The notes: generated by a model not told the origin, from the sequence alone. Shown: positions 25,364-34,132, numbered from the stretch's first letter. The stretch is DNA of 64,000 nt from RHKX01 sp963745755 (GCA_963745755.1 CAVUYP010000001.1:1488001-1552000); one strand, 5' to 3'. Made by a program: numbers and translations.

Positions 25364-25936
25364 ATGGGCAAGGTCGTGGTGTCGCAGTTCATCACCCTCG
25401 ACGGGGTGGTCGAGGATCCCGGCGGATCCGAGGAGTTCGAGCACGGCGGCTGGGCGTTCCGGTTCGAGCGCGGCGAGGCGGGCGACGCGTTCAAGCTCGA
25501 CGAGGTCCTGCAGAGCGAGGCGCTGCTGCTCGGCCGCCGGACCTACGAGGGCTTCGCTGCGGCCTGGCCAACGCGGTCGGGAGGCTTCGCCGACAAGTTC
25601 AACGAGATGCCGAAGTACGTCGTTTCCTCGACGCTCGAGGATCCGGACTGGAACAACTCGACGGTCGTCAGCGGCGATCTCACCGCGGCCGTCGACGAGC
25701 TGCGCGAGAAGATCGGCGGCGACATCCTCGTCAACGGCAGCGTCCAGCTCGTCGCCGAGCTGGCTGCCAGGGGCCTCGTCGACGAGTACCGGCTGATCCT
25801 CTATCCGACCGTGCTCGGGTCCGGCAAGCGCCTATTCGGGGACGCCGACGTCCCCTCCGACCTGCGGCTGACCGAATCGAGGGCGGCCGGCGAGACGCTG
25901 ATCCTGATCTACGAGCCCGCGACCGTGACAACGTGA
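25364..25936 (+). CDS. Dihydrofolate reductase-family protein (RibD C-terminal fold)
   Basis: A 190-residue protein with the same fold as the gene at 22546. VVVSQFITLDGVVEDPGG opens it, LLLGRRTYEGFAAAWP is the NADP-binding turn, and GDILVNGSVQLVAELAARGL with ILYPTVLGSGKRLFG forms the end. It should be an NADPH-binding reductase-like protein of unknown substrate. The ATG at 25364 is well supported by AAAGGAG at 25351-25357. It is monocistronic, between two genes read on the other strand. Confidence 0.9.
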   Translation: MGKVVVSQFITLDGVVEDPGGSEEFEHGGWAFRFERGEAGDAFKLDEVLQSEALLLGRRTYEGFAAAWPTRSGGFADKFNEMPKYVVSSTLEDPDWNNSTVVSGDLTAAVDELREKIGGDILVNGSVQLVAELAARGLVDEYRLILYPTVLGSGKRLFGDADVPSDLRLTESRAAGETLILIYEPATVTT

Positions 25937-25962
25937 GGCGCGGACCCGCGGTCAGCCGGACG

Positions 25963-26403
25963 TCAGCCGCAGACCGGCCAGGGCCGGGTGCCGTCGCGCT
26001 TCTTGAGGTGCACGGCGACGACGGCCTGCGTCCGGTACGAGAAATCGATCGGGTCGCCGCCGGGCGTCTTCGGCGAGGTCTTCCAGGCGTCGCGCGTGAA
26101 CATGAAGGCGCCGCGGTAGCGGCCCTTCAGCGCGACGGCGTTGGGATCCTTGCCGGACTCGCAACGGGCGACGCGGTTGGCCCAGCGCTTGTCCTTGCGC
26201 TTGACCTTGTTCCAGAGCCGGTGGTACTTGGCGGGAGTGGCGTTGTTGCCGCCGCGGGCGCCGGAGTTGCCGCCGATTCCACCGGAGCGGGCCGAGGCGC
26301 CGCCGGCGGCGACCAGCAGAACCGCGACGAGCGCTGCGCTCAAGGCCAGTGCGAGCAGCGTCAATCCCGCTCTCGAAGTTGGCCCGGTGAAGTTTGAAGA
26401 CAT
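25963..26403 (-). CDS. Secreted Rpf-like transglycosylase
   Basis: A 146-residue protein. Residues 1-40 form a signal or anchor sequence (basic start, then LTLLALALSAALVAVLLVAA), followed by a Gly/Asn-rich linker and a C-terminal resuscitation-promoting-factor-like domain. In that domain WANRVARCESGKDPNAV carries the catalytic Glu (CESG), and GRYRGAFMFTRDAWK continues the lysozyme-like fold. It should cleave peptidoglycan in the wall during growth or revival. The ATG at 26403 has GGAG seven bases upstream. A c-di-AMP riboswitch in the leader (26420-26560) indicates control by cyclic di-AMP, as known for rpf genes in other actinobacteria. Confidence 0.9.
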   Translation of the reverse strand: MSSNFTGPTSRAGLTLLALALSAALVAVLLVAAGGASARSGGIGGNSGARGGNNATPAKYHRLWNKVKRKDKRWANRVARCESGKDPNAVALKGRYRGAFMFTRDAWKTSPKTPGGDPIDFSYRTQAVVAVHLKKRDGTRPWPVCG

Positions 26404-26419
26404 GCGTAACTCCGCTCTT

Positions 26420-26560
26420 TCGACGCTTGCGGGGTTAGCTGACGGGCTCGCGCAAAGAGCTTGCGCTACCTGGCATGGACCAGGATTCGCCCCAAAACTT
26501 GGGTCCCCCGCTCGGCCGCGGTATGTGGCGGCCGACTCAGCAGGTGGGCGGCACGTTAGC
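26420..26560 (-). ncRNA. c-di-AMP riboswitch (ydaO-yuaA class)
   Basis: On the reverse strand the leader of the Rpf-like gene has the conserved blocks of the ydaO class in the right order. They are a 5' GCCGCC helix, GGGACCCA, then TTTTGGGGCGAATCCTGG (consensus GGGGUGAAU), a variable hairpin with GCGCAA/TTGCGC arms, and the 3' block CCCGTCAGCTAACCCCGCAA (consensus CAGCUAACCUCGUAGGC). The 3' end lies about 20 bases before the start codon. In this class the ligand usually turns expression off. Exact ends are estimates. Confidence 0.85.
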
Positions 26561-26633
26561 AAAACGTGAGGAAACTATTTGTGAGACTTGCTTCGACGGA
26601 AGGAGACCGGTGCCTGCCGGGGAAGATCCGAAA

Positions 26634-27758
26634 ATGGAACCGAAGCCGACCAGAAGCGCCGTCGGCCGGGTCGGTACCGCCGCAGCGCTGGCCGCTCTCG
26701 CGGCGCTCCTGCTCGCCGCCGCGCCGGCCGCGGCGAAGACCTGGGTCGTCAAGGGCGGCGGCTACGGCCACGGCGTCGGCATCAGCGCCTGGGGCGCGTA
26801 CGGCTACGGCAAGCACGGCTGGAGCTACAAGCGGATCATCAACCACTACTTCCAGAGGATCCGGATCGAGCGGCAGCGGGGGAATCCCAGGGTTCGGGTC
26901 CTGCTCGCGACGCGGTCCGGCGACGTCAAGTTCGACGGCGCCAGCCGCGCCTGCAAGCGGCGGCTGAAGCCGGCGAAGACCTACCGGGCCGATCGCCGCG
27001 GCTCGAAGGTGCGGCTGCTGACTGGCTCCGGCAAGCGCCTGGCGGGCTGCGGCAGCCGCCTCCACGCCAAGGGCGCGGGCACGATCGACATCCACGGCGT
27101 CGGCCGCTACCGGGGTGCCCTGGAAGCCGTGCCCAGCACCGGCGGCCTGCTCGTCGTCAACCGCCTCGGCGTCGAGGACTACGTCCGCGGATCGCTGCCC
27201 GGCGAGGTGCCGCCGGACTGGCCGAAGCAGACCCTGCGGGCGATGGCGGTCGCGATCCGCTCGATCGCCCTGTCGACCGACGTCGGCGGCAAGGCCTTCG
27301 ACATCTACGCGGACACCAGGACCCAGGTCTACGGCGGCGTCAAGCTCGAGTCGAAGCGGACGAACAGGGCCGCCAAGGCGACCCGCCGCCGGGTCGTCAC
27401 CCATCGCGGCAAGGTCGCCCAGACCACCTACTTCTCGGCCTCCGGCGGCAGGACCGAGTCGCGCTTCCTCGGTGGCCCCAAGGTCCCCTACTTCGAGAGC
27501 GTCAAGGACCCCTACGACCGCTACTCGCCCCAGCACCGCTGGAAGTTCCGCTTCTCGCAGCGCCAGATGGACTCGCGCCTCGGCCCCTACGTCAGCGGCA
27601 GGCTGCGCCGGATCAAGGTCCTCAAGCGCGGCGACAGCCCGCGCATCGTCACCGCGAAGCTGATCGGCAGCCGCGGCAGCACCAAGGTCCGCGGCGACAC
27701 CCTCCAGGTCGCGCTCGGCCTCTACGACCGCTGGGCGTACTTCGACAAGCGGAAGTAG
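26634..27758 (+). CDS. Secreted SpoIID/LytB domain protein
   Basis: A 374-residue protein. A signal peptide (to about residue 35, ending AAPAAA) precedes GGGYGHGVGISAWGAYGYG, the hallmark of SpoIID/LytB proteins. The SpoIID domain follows (about 140-330) with LGVEDYVRGSLPGEVPPDW, LRAMAVAIRSIA, VYGGVKLESKRT and YFSASGGRTESRF. Bacillus SpoIID removes peptide-free glycan strands from peptidoglycan; here a wall-remodelling role outside sporulation is likely. It is divergent from the Rpf-like gene. Two starts are possible: ATG at 26634, with GGGGAAG upstream, or GTG at 26610, with AAGGAG only four bases away; the ATG is preferred. Confidence 0.9.
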   Translation: MEPKPTRSAVGRVGTAAALAALAALLLAAAPAAAKTWVVKGGGYGHGVGISAWGAYGYGKHGWSYKRIINHYFQRIRIERQRGNPRVRVLLATRSGDVKFDGASRACKRRLKPAKTYRADRRGSKVRLLTGSGKRLAGCGSRLHAKGAGTIDIHGVGRYRGALEAVPSTGGLLVVNRLGVEDYVRGSLPGEVPPDWPKQTLRAMAVAIRSIALSTDVGGKAFDIYADTRTQVYGGVKLESKRTNRAAKATRRRVVTHRGKVAQTTYFSASGGRTESRFLGGPKVPYFESVKDPYDRYSPQHRWKFRFSQRQMDSRLGPYVSGRLRRIKVLKRGDSPRIVTAKLIGSRGSTKVRGDTLQVALGLYDRWAYFDKRK

Positions 27759-27788
27759 CGGCGGCTCGGCCCCCCGGGCCCGGCGGCG

Positions 27789-29825
27789 TCAGCCCGTCGT
27801 CGCGTCGGTTGCGGTCGTCTCCGGCGTCGTCGCATCCGGCGCCGTCGCGTCGGTCGCCGCCTCGTCTCGCTTCGAGCCGACCAGGCAGTCGGCGTTGTCG
27901 GGCGAGTCGACCTCGCCGCCAGCCGGGAAGGCGTTGAGCAGGGCATTGGCGATCCTCTTGCCGCGGGCGGCGTAGCCGGGCGTCGTGAAGTGGATGCCGT
28001 CGTCGATGAACCAGCTGTCCTTGACCTCGTCGGACCAGTCGAAGATCCGCATGTTCGGGTAGCGGCTGCAGGCGCCGAGCAGGGCCTTGTCCCAGGCCTG
28101 CATGTTCTTGTTGTCGTAGGGACCGCCGTCGGCCACCCGGGAGCGGACGTTGACCCAGAGGACGGGATCGCCGTCGGCGACCGACATCATCCGGTTGATC
28201 CGCTCGTCGTAGCCGATCGTCGAGCCGGCAGCGACGTTGGCCGCCTCGTTGGTGCCGAGCGCGAACACCCAGCAGCCGTCGAAGCCCTGCTGCTTCCACG
28301 CCCTGGCGACATCCTCGGCGTTCGGCTGCCCCCTCGAACGTCTCGTAGATCGAGCGCGCGCCGGAGACCTCGAGGTGCTGCGTCGTCGCCCCGACGCGGC
28401 CGTATTGGGCGGCGATCCGCTGCTTGCGGTTCGGCAGGTAGTCGGCGGAGACGAGGCCCTCCGAAGTCGAGTCGCCGATATGGACGACCGAGTTGCATGT
28501 CGTCTTGTTCTTGATCTTCGCCGGGTCGGCGGCGGTGTCGTTGAGCGTTGCCGCGACCGAGACGTTGCCGGGGGCGTCCGCCTGGCTCGGGTCCGGCGTT
28601 GACGCCGGCGAGTCCGGCGAAGGCGGCGACGACGACCAGGCCGGACAGCGCGATCCCCGCCCAGGCGGGCCGGCTCAGCGACTCCGGACGCCACTCCCCG
28701 GAACGGACCCGCTTCCAGAGCCGGCCGAGGGCGCCGTGGCGGATCGGATCCTCGACGTAGTGCCAGGACAGCGCCGCGATCGGCGAAGGTCGCGACCGTC
28801 TGCAGGAACGCCCGCGGCAGATCGACGCCCTGGGCGCCGGCGGGGGTGGTCAGGATGATGATCGGGAAGTGCCAGAGGTAGATGCCGTAGGAGCGCTGGC
28901 CGATCCAGCGCATCGGCCGGCAACCGACGATCGGCCCGAGCCGCGTCGCGGGGTGGGCCATCGCCGCGACCGCCAGCGCCGTCGCGAACGAGAGGATCAG
29001 GAAGCCGCCGCGGTAGAGGAACGGCGAGAACTCGTTCGACTGCCAGAACATCAGCGCGATCACGCCGAGCCCGGCGGCCCCGGCGATGTCGATCGTTCGC
29101 CGCGCGCCGGGGGTGATCCGGCCGCGCAGGTGGCGGCTCGGCCAGATCGTCGCCAGCGCGGCGCCGACCATCAGCTCGAGCGCCCTCGTGTCGGTGCCGT
29201 AGTAGACCCGCGAGGGATCGATACCGGGCTTGTAGAGGACGACCATCAGGATCGCCGACGCGAAGGCGAGGCCGAGGATCACGGTGCCGAGTCGCGGTCG
29301 TACGCCACCCGGCAGCGGCACCTCCGGGATCACCCGCACCCCGAGCATCATCAGAAACGGCCAGACGATGTAGAACTGCTCCTCGACCGACAGCGACCAG
29401 AGGTGATTGAGCGGCCCCGGTGCTTCGAACTGCGCGAAGTAGGAGACGTCGTGGAAGATCAGCCACCAGTTGTTGACGTAGGCGGCCGCGGTCGCCGCCG
29501 CCCAGCGGAAGTCCGGCGGCTGGTGCGGGCCGAAGATCGTCACCCACGCGAGGACGACGATCAGCATCAGAAACAGCGCCGGCAGCAGACGCCGGGCCCG
29601 AGCCAGCCAGAACGACTTCAGGCGGATGCCGCCGCGCTCGACCTGACCGAGCAGGATGTCGGTGATCAGGTAGCCGCTCAGCGTGAAGAAGACGCCGACG
29701 CCGAGCAGCCCGCCGGGGGCCCAGCCGAAGCCGAGGTGGTAGGCGATGACGCCGAGGACCGCAATCGCGCGCAACCCGTCGAGTCCGGGCATGTAGCGCT
29801 GGTTTGACTTGATGGGTTCAGGCAT
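27789..29825 (-). pseudogene. Acyltransferase-3/SGNH protein (OafA-like) with three +1 shifts
   Basis: The N-terminal two thirds is an integral-membrane acyltransferase 3 with about ten helices (RYMPGLDGLRAIAVLGVIAY, with the conserved LDGLRA). It is followed by a periplasmic SGNH domain (HIGDSTSEG; WVFALGTNEA; DDGIHFTTPGY). The reading frame is off between about 28783 and 28331. Restoring it needs removal of one base at 28782-28784 (then FAIAALSWHYVEDPI appears), one at 28588-28593 (then QADAPGNVSVAATLND) and one in the C-run at 28329-28333 (then FEGQPNAEDVARAW). The three shifts sum to three, so the long frame stays open with nonsense in its middle. Intact relatives acylate surface polysaccharides. 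The damage could also be sequencing error. Confidence 0.8.
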
Positions 29826-29925
29826 CGCCGACTCCTGAGCGTCCCGGCCCGACCCCCTTCGTCTGCATCCAGGAAGCTTCGTGTGACCCGCGGACGGAGC
29901 AAATGTCCTTGGCTACGCTTAGCAG

Positions 29926-30297
29926 ATGGTGGGTCCGAGCAACGATCAGCCGGGCGCCGACGAGCAGGGGGACGGCAGGCGGATCTTCACGCGGGCGCGG
30001 CTCGCCTGGGCGGCGGCGGCGCTCGTCGCGCTCGCCCTCGCCGGGGCGGGCGGATACCTGCTCGGGACCCGCTCCGGCGAGGATCTCGAGGCGGCACGCA
30101 CCGCCGGCGAGAACGCAGGCTGGACGCGCGGCACCGCGATCGGGGGCGACGTCTACCCGGGCGGGCTCGAGCAGGGCCGGAGGATCACCTATGCGCGCAC
30201 CTACCGCGACTCCTACCGGATCGCCTACCGGCGGGCGTTCAAGGGCTCCGGGGTCGACGCCCCCAAGGCTGACGAGATCGCGGTGGCGGTGCCGTGA
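29926..30297 (+). CDS. Membrane-anchored protein with a period-4 Gly/Tyr repeat
   Basis: A 123-residue protein with one transmembrane helix (about 27-48, AWAAAALVALALAGAGGYLL) and an outside helical part. In that part Gly recurs every fourth residue (GENAGWTRGTAIG) and then Tyr every fourth residue (YARTYRDSYRIAY). No enzyme motif is present and the family is unknown. The next gene starts within its stop codon (GTGA) and has the same layout of anchor plus GX3 repeat, so the two proteins probably act together, perhaps by helix packing. TACGCT at 29911-29916 ends nine bases before the ATG, so the transcript may be leaderless. Confidence 0.75.
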   Translation: MVGPSNDQPGADEQGDGRRIFTRARLAWAAAALVALALAGAGGYLLGTRSGEDLEAARTAGENAGWTRGTAIGGDVYPGGLEQGRRITYARTYRDSYRIAYRRAFKGSGVDAPKADEIAVAVP

Positions 30298-31145
30298 ACC
30301 GGCTGCGAATCGGGATCTCGCTCGCCGCCGCGCTGCTGCTCGCCGCCGCGTTCGCCGGCGGCTACCTCGCCGCGGCGGCGGATGCACCCGATGCCGGCGA
30401 CGCCGAGCGGGTCACGATCGAAGCCGCCCGGCAGACGTACGCGGTGGCCCAGCTCGGCGCCTACGCGGACGGGCTTCGCTACGGGCTCGAACAGGGGCTC
30501 AGCGACGGCGAGGCCGACGGCGACGAGCGCGGCCGGGCTGCCGGCCACGCGGCGGTCGACTCGGTCCTCGCCGAGCGAACCGTGAGACGCCGCGACACCG
30601 AGCCCGAGATCAACACCAGCCTCGACGGCAGCGGCGAGGTGCTGGTCGTCGGCGACAGCCTCGAGGTCCTCACCTCCCCCTACCTGAAGCAGTACCTGCC
30701 CGGCGTGCCGCTGACGATCAACGCCGAGGGCGGCTACAACAGCTTCCAGATCTTCGACCTGTTCCAGGAGAGCTTCGACCCGGCCCAGTCGGTGATCGTC
30801 TTCGATGCCGGCACCAACGACAACCCGTCCTATCCGGAGGTCCTCGCCTCGAACCTCGACAAGGTCGAGGCGACGATCGGCGACCGCTGCCTCGTCCTGC
30901 CGACGATCCACGGCCTCGTCGTCGACGGCGTCGGCAACTCCGGCAAGAACCGGGTCGTCCAGGCCTTCGCCGCCCAGCATCCGCGAACCGAGGTGCCGGA
31001 CTGGGCGGGGGCCGTCGCCTCGCATCCGGAGCTGATGCAGGCCGACGACCTCCACCCGATCCCGGCCGGCGCCGATTACCGGGCCCGGCTGATCGCCCGC
31101 GGCGTCAGGGCCTGCCTGGCGCTCGACTCGCGCTTTCGGGGCTGA
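30294..31145 (+). CDS. Membrane-anchored SGNH/GDSL hydrolase with GX3 repeat
   Basis: A 283-residue protein. An N-terminal signal or anchor helix (about 8-28) is followed by a segment with Gly at every fourth residue eight times (GLRYGLEQGLSDGEADG and onward). An SGNH hydrolase domain covers about 115-275. Catalytic Ser is in VVGDSLEV, the Asn block in DAGTNDNPSY, and Asp/His in DDLHPIPAGADY. It should remove or transfer acyl groups outside the membrane. It is translationally coupled to the upstream GX3 protein and lies beside the acyltransferase-3/SGNH gene, which suggests a role in surface-glycan acylation. The linkage is inferred from position. Confidence 0.85.
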   Translation: MNRLRIGISLAAALLLAAAFAGGYLAAAADAPDAGDAERVTIEAARQTYAVAQLGAYADGLRYGLEQGLSDGEADGDERGRAAGHAAVDSVLAERTVRRRDTEPEINTSLDGSGEVLVVGDSLEVLTSPYLKQYLPGVPLTINAEGGYNSFQIFDLFQESFDPAQSVIVFDAGTNDNPSYPEVLASNLDKVEATIGDRCLVLPTIHGLVVDGVGNSGKNRVVQAFAAQHPRTEVPDWAGAVASHPELMQADDLHPIPAGADYRARLIARGVRACLALDSRFRG

Positions 31146-31193
31146 GGCCCCTCGCCGACCAGCCCGAACGCGGGCCGATAGCATCGGCCCGCG

Positions 31194-32288
31194 GTGGAGG
31201 TCGTCGACAAGATCGTCGAGGGGTTCAGCAACGCCGCGTTGATGGCCTACCAGGTGTTCTGGGCGCTGGTCCTCGGGTTCCTGATCTCCGCGATCGTCCA
31301 GGCCTGGGTGCCGCGGGAGATGATCCAGCGCGGCCTCAGCGGCGTCGGCGTCGGCCCGATCGCGAAGGCGACCGGCCTCGGCGCGGCGTCCTCGTCGTGC
31401 TCCTACGCGGCCGTCTCGATCGGGCGCTCGCTGTTCGCGAAGGGAGCCTCGGCGGCGTCGGCGTTCAGCTTCATGTTCGCCTCGACGAACCTGGTCTGGG
31501 AGCTCGGCCTGGTCCTGACCGTGCTGATCGGCTGGCAGTTCGCGCTCGGCGAGTACGTCGGCGGGATCGTGATGATCGCGCTGATGGCGCTGACCTTGCG
31601 CTTCTTCATCTCCCGCCGCCTCGAGGAGGAGGGTCGCGAGAACGCCCGCGCCACCTTCGAGGAGGGCGAGGGAGGCAGCGATGAGCACGCCGGCTGGCGA
31701 CAGCGCCTGCTCTCGATCGACGCCTGGACGGAGGTGGCCGGCAACTTCGTCGCCGATTGGCGGATGCTCTACAAGGAGATCCTGATCGGCTTCCTGCTCG
31801 CCGGGTTCATCGGGCTGCTCGGGACCGACGTCTTCAACACGCTGTTCATCACCGACGCGCCGCCGGTGCTCAGGACGATCCAGAACGTGATCGTCGGGCC
31901 GATCATCGCCGTGCTCAGCTTCGTCTGCTCGGTCGGCAACGTCCCGCTCGCAGCCGTCCTCTGGTCCGGCGGCATCTCGTTCGCCGGCGTGATGGCGTTC
32001 ATCTTCGCCGACCTGATCGTGCTGCCGATCATCGCGATCTATCGCAAGTACTACGGGACCCGGTTCGCGACCCGGCTCGTCGCGCTGATGCTGACGACGA
32101 TGATCGTCGCGGCGCTGATCGTCGATCTGACCTTCGGTCTCGCCGGGCTGATTCCCGATTCGCGGCCGACCACCGAGGACGTATTCGGGTCGGTCGAGGT
32201 CGACTACAAGCTGTTTCTGACGATCCTCGGCGCGGCGATCTTCGCCGCCCTCTGGTACCTGGCGAGGCGCGACGACGAGGCGATGTGA
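31194..32288 (+). CDS. Permease of the UPF0718/DUF318 family
   Basis: A 364-residue protein with about eight membrane helices in two halves separated by an acidic cytoplasmic loop (about 145-180, RRLEEEGRENARATFEEGEG). Signature segments are GLGAASSSCSYAAVSIGRSL, with two Ser/Cys-rich turns, and FVCSVGNVPLAAVLWSGGIS. This is the permease family that includes proteins linked to metal or arsenical efflux; the substrate here is unknown. The paired Cys (SSSCSYA and FVCSVGN) are well placed for metal or thiol contact. The start is GTG at 31194. Its stop overlaps the GTG of a truncated transporter gene. Confidence 0.85.
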   Translation: MEVVDKIVEGFSNAALMAYQVFWALVLGFLISAIVQAWVPREMIQRGLSGVGVGPIAKATGLGAASSSCSYAAVSIGRSLFAKGASAASAFSFMFASTNLVWELGLVLTVLIGWQFALGEYVGGIVMIALMALTLRFFISRRLEEEGRENARATFEEGEGGSDEHAGWRQRLLSIDAWTEVAGNFVADWRMLYKEILIGFLLAGFIGLLGTDVFNTLFITDAPPVLRTIQNVIVGPIIAVLSFVCSVGNVPLAAVLWSGGISFAGVMAFIFADLIVLPIIAIYRKYYGTRFATRLVALMLTTMIVAALIVDLTFGLAGLIPDSRPTTEDVFGSVEVDYKLFLTILGAAIFAALWYLARRDDEAM

Positions 32289-32623
32289 ACGGGCGGCGGG
32301 CACGGACCGGGACCCTCGTCGCGACCGTCGCCGCCGCCGGGATCGTCCAGCTACCGACGGCGGCGATCGTCGTCGCGCTGCCGACGATCCACAACCAGTT
32401 CGACACCTCGCTGGCAGAGCTGCAGTGGGCGGTCACCGCCTTCTACATCCCCTTCGCAGCGCTGCTGATCGCCTCCGGCCGACTCGCCGACGTCTTCGGC
32501 CGGCGCCTGATCCTCGTCCTCGGAGCGACGCTGTTCGCGGCCGGCTCCGGGCCTACCCGGGCTAGAGCTCGGGCTCGGGCGGCGGCTCGGCCAGGCCCCA
32601 GGCGTCGGCGCCGCCGTCGATGA
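32285..32623 (+). pseudogene. Truncated MFS transporter gene
   Basis: The GTG at 32285 overlaps the permease stop. About 88 codons encode the first two to three helices of a drug/H+ antiporter-type MFS protein, including VQLPTAAIVVALPTIHNQF, LQWAVTAFYIPFAALLIASG and the inter-helix motif GRLADVFGRR. Homology ends near 32552 inside helix 3. The remaining codons to the stop at 32623 are Arg/Ala-rich and antisense to the end of the SDR gene. Ten or more helices are missing, so this is a deletion product. Confidence 0.75.
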
Positions 32624-33359
32624 GGATCGTCGTGCCGGTGATGTAGGCCCCGCCGGGGCTGGCGAGGAAGGCGACCGTATCGCCGACCTCGGCGGCGGTC
32701 CCGAGCCGGCCGAGCGGGACCGTGCGACGGGACTCCTCGAGCGAGTCGGGGCCGTAGGAGGCAAGCCCTTCGGTCTCGATCGACCCGCAGCTCAGACAGA
32801 CCGAGCGGATCCCGAACCGGCTCCATTCCAGCGCCAGGCCCGACGCCAGATTCTCGAGCGCGGCCCGGGTCGCGCAGGCGTGGGCGAAACCGGGGATGCC
32901 GCGCCGCGGCGAGAAGCCGACGAAGACGATCAGCCCGCCGCGGGAGGGGATCATCGCCTCGTTGGCGACCCGGCTGGTCAGATCCCAGTTGCCGTCCAGG
33001 TTCAGTCGGTGCACGGCGCGCCAGCCCTTCAGGCTGATCTCCTCTGCCGGCGAGCTGAACTGACCGCCGGCGTTGTTGACGAGCACGTCGATCGACCCGA
33101 ACCGCTCGAGCGTCGCCGCGACCGCGTTCTCGACCTGCTCCGGCTCGCGGATGTCGCATTGCACCGCCAGGCACTCGGATCCCTCGGCCTCGAGGTCGGA
33201 GCGGACCCGATCGAGCAGCTCCACGCGGCGGCCGCAGACGACGACGCGGGCGCCGGATGCGGCCATCGCCATCGCCACCCCGCGACCGATCCCGGTGCCA
33301 CCGCCGGTGACGAGCGCGACCTTGCCGGCGTTCGCGTCGTCTCGCAGGACGCCGCTCAC
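32562..33359 (-). CDS. Short-chain dehydrogenase/reductase (atypical active site)
   Basis: A 265-residue SDR. The nucleotide motif VALVTGGGTGIGRGVAMAMA and NNAGG are classical, and the C-terminus GGAYITGTTILIDGGAD is typical. The usual Tyr-x-x-x-Lys is absent: the site reads FAHACATRAALENLASGLA. This matches the group near 2,4-dienoyl-CoA reductases, in which the Tyr is also missing. With the crotonase whose stop overlaps its GTG start at 33359, it suggests a two-gene operon acting on acyl-CoA, for example in fatty-acid or isoprenoid degradation. The substrate is not known. Confidence 0.88.
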   Translation of the reverse strand: MSGVLRDDANAGKVALVTGGGTGIGRGVAMAMAASGARVVVCGRRVELLDRVRSDLEAEGSECLAVQCDIREPEQVENAVAATLERFGSIDVLVNNAGGQFSSPAEEISLKGWRAVHRLNLDGNWDLTSRVANEAMIPSRGGLIVFVGFSPRRGIPGFAHACATRAALENLASGLALEWSRFGIRSVCLSCGSIETEGLASYGPDSLEESRRTVPLGRLGTAAEVGDTVAFLASPGGAYITGTTILIDGGADAWGLAEPPPEPEL

Positions 33360-34132
33360 TCGCCCCGCCAGACCGGCCTGCGGCCCTCGGCGAACGCCCG
33401 TGGTCCCTCGACCGCGTCGGCCGAGGAATCGACCCGCTCGAGTGCCGCGATGCTGCCGTCGCGAAGCCGCTCATAGCCCTCGCGAACCGGTAGGTGCTCG
33501 GTGGCGGCGACGATCGCCTTCACGGCCCGGACGGCGAGCGGCGCTGCGGCGACGATTCGCGCCGCGATCGCCCGAGCGGCGGCGAGCAGCTCGTCCGGCT
33601 CGACGACGACGTTGACGAGTCCGCGCCGCGCCGCTTCGGCGGCGGCGATCGGCTCGCCGGTGAGCAGCATCTCCATCGCCAGCGGCCTCGGCAGCCGCTT
33701 CGGCAGCCGCAGGACGCCGCCGGCGTCGGCCACGAAGCCGCGATTGACCTCGGGCAGCGAGAAGCGGGCGCCGTCGGCGGCGACGATCAGATCGCAGGCC
33801 AGGGCCAGCTCGAAGCCGCCGCCGGCCGCGAAGCCGTTGACTGCGGCGATCACCGGCTTGTCGAGGTCGAACATCTCGGTCAGCCCCGCGAACCCGCCGA
33901 CCCCGAAATCGACGGAGTCGCCGGCCGCGGCGGCCTTCAGGTCCCAGCCAGCCGAGAAGAACCGCCCGCCGGCGCCGGTGACGATCGCGACGCGGAGATC
34001 GTCGTCGCGCGCGAAGGCGGCGAACCGCTCGCCGAGCTCGCGGCTGGTCTGCGAGTCGATCGCGTTCGCCGGCGGCCGGTCGATCGTCAGCTCGAGGACG
34101 CCGTCGCCCGCAGTGGCGAAAACCGCTTCCAT
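33356..34132 (-). CDS. Enoyl-CoA hydratase/isomerase
   Basis: A 258-residue crotonase. Oxyanion segments are GGRFFSAGWDLKA and VNGFAAGGGFELALACDLIV. Both hydratase Glu positions are kept (LPEVNRGFVADAGG and AMEMLLTG). The overall sequence resembles the carnitinyl-CoA dehydratase/CaiD branch. It should hydrate or isomerise an enoyl-CoA. It is the first gene of an operon with the SDR (GTGA overlap). The ATG at 34132 is the natural start. Confidence 0.92.
   Translation of the reverse strand: MEAVFATAGDGVLELTIDRPPANAIDSQTSRELGERFAAFARDDDLRVAIVTGAGGRFFSAGWDLKAAAAGDSVDFGVGGFAGLTEMFDLDKPVIAAVNGFAAGGGFELALACDLIVAADGARFSLPEVNRGFVADAGGVLRLPKRLPRPLAMEMLLTGEPIAAAEAARRGLVNVVVEPDELLAAARAIAARIVAAAPLAVRAVKAIVAATEHLPVREGYERLRDGSIAALERVDSSADAVEGPRAFAEGRRPVWRGE

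Noticed and set aside
30225..32303. 692-codon minus-strand open frame
   Set aside because: It covers three well-supported plus-strand genes with overlapping start/stop signals; its own sequence is low-complexity His/Asp/Arg-rich.
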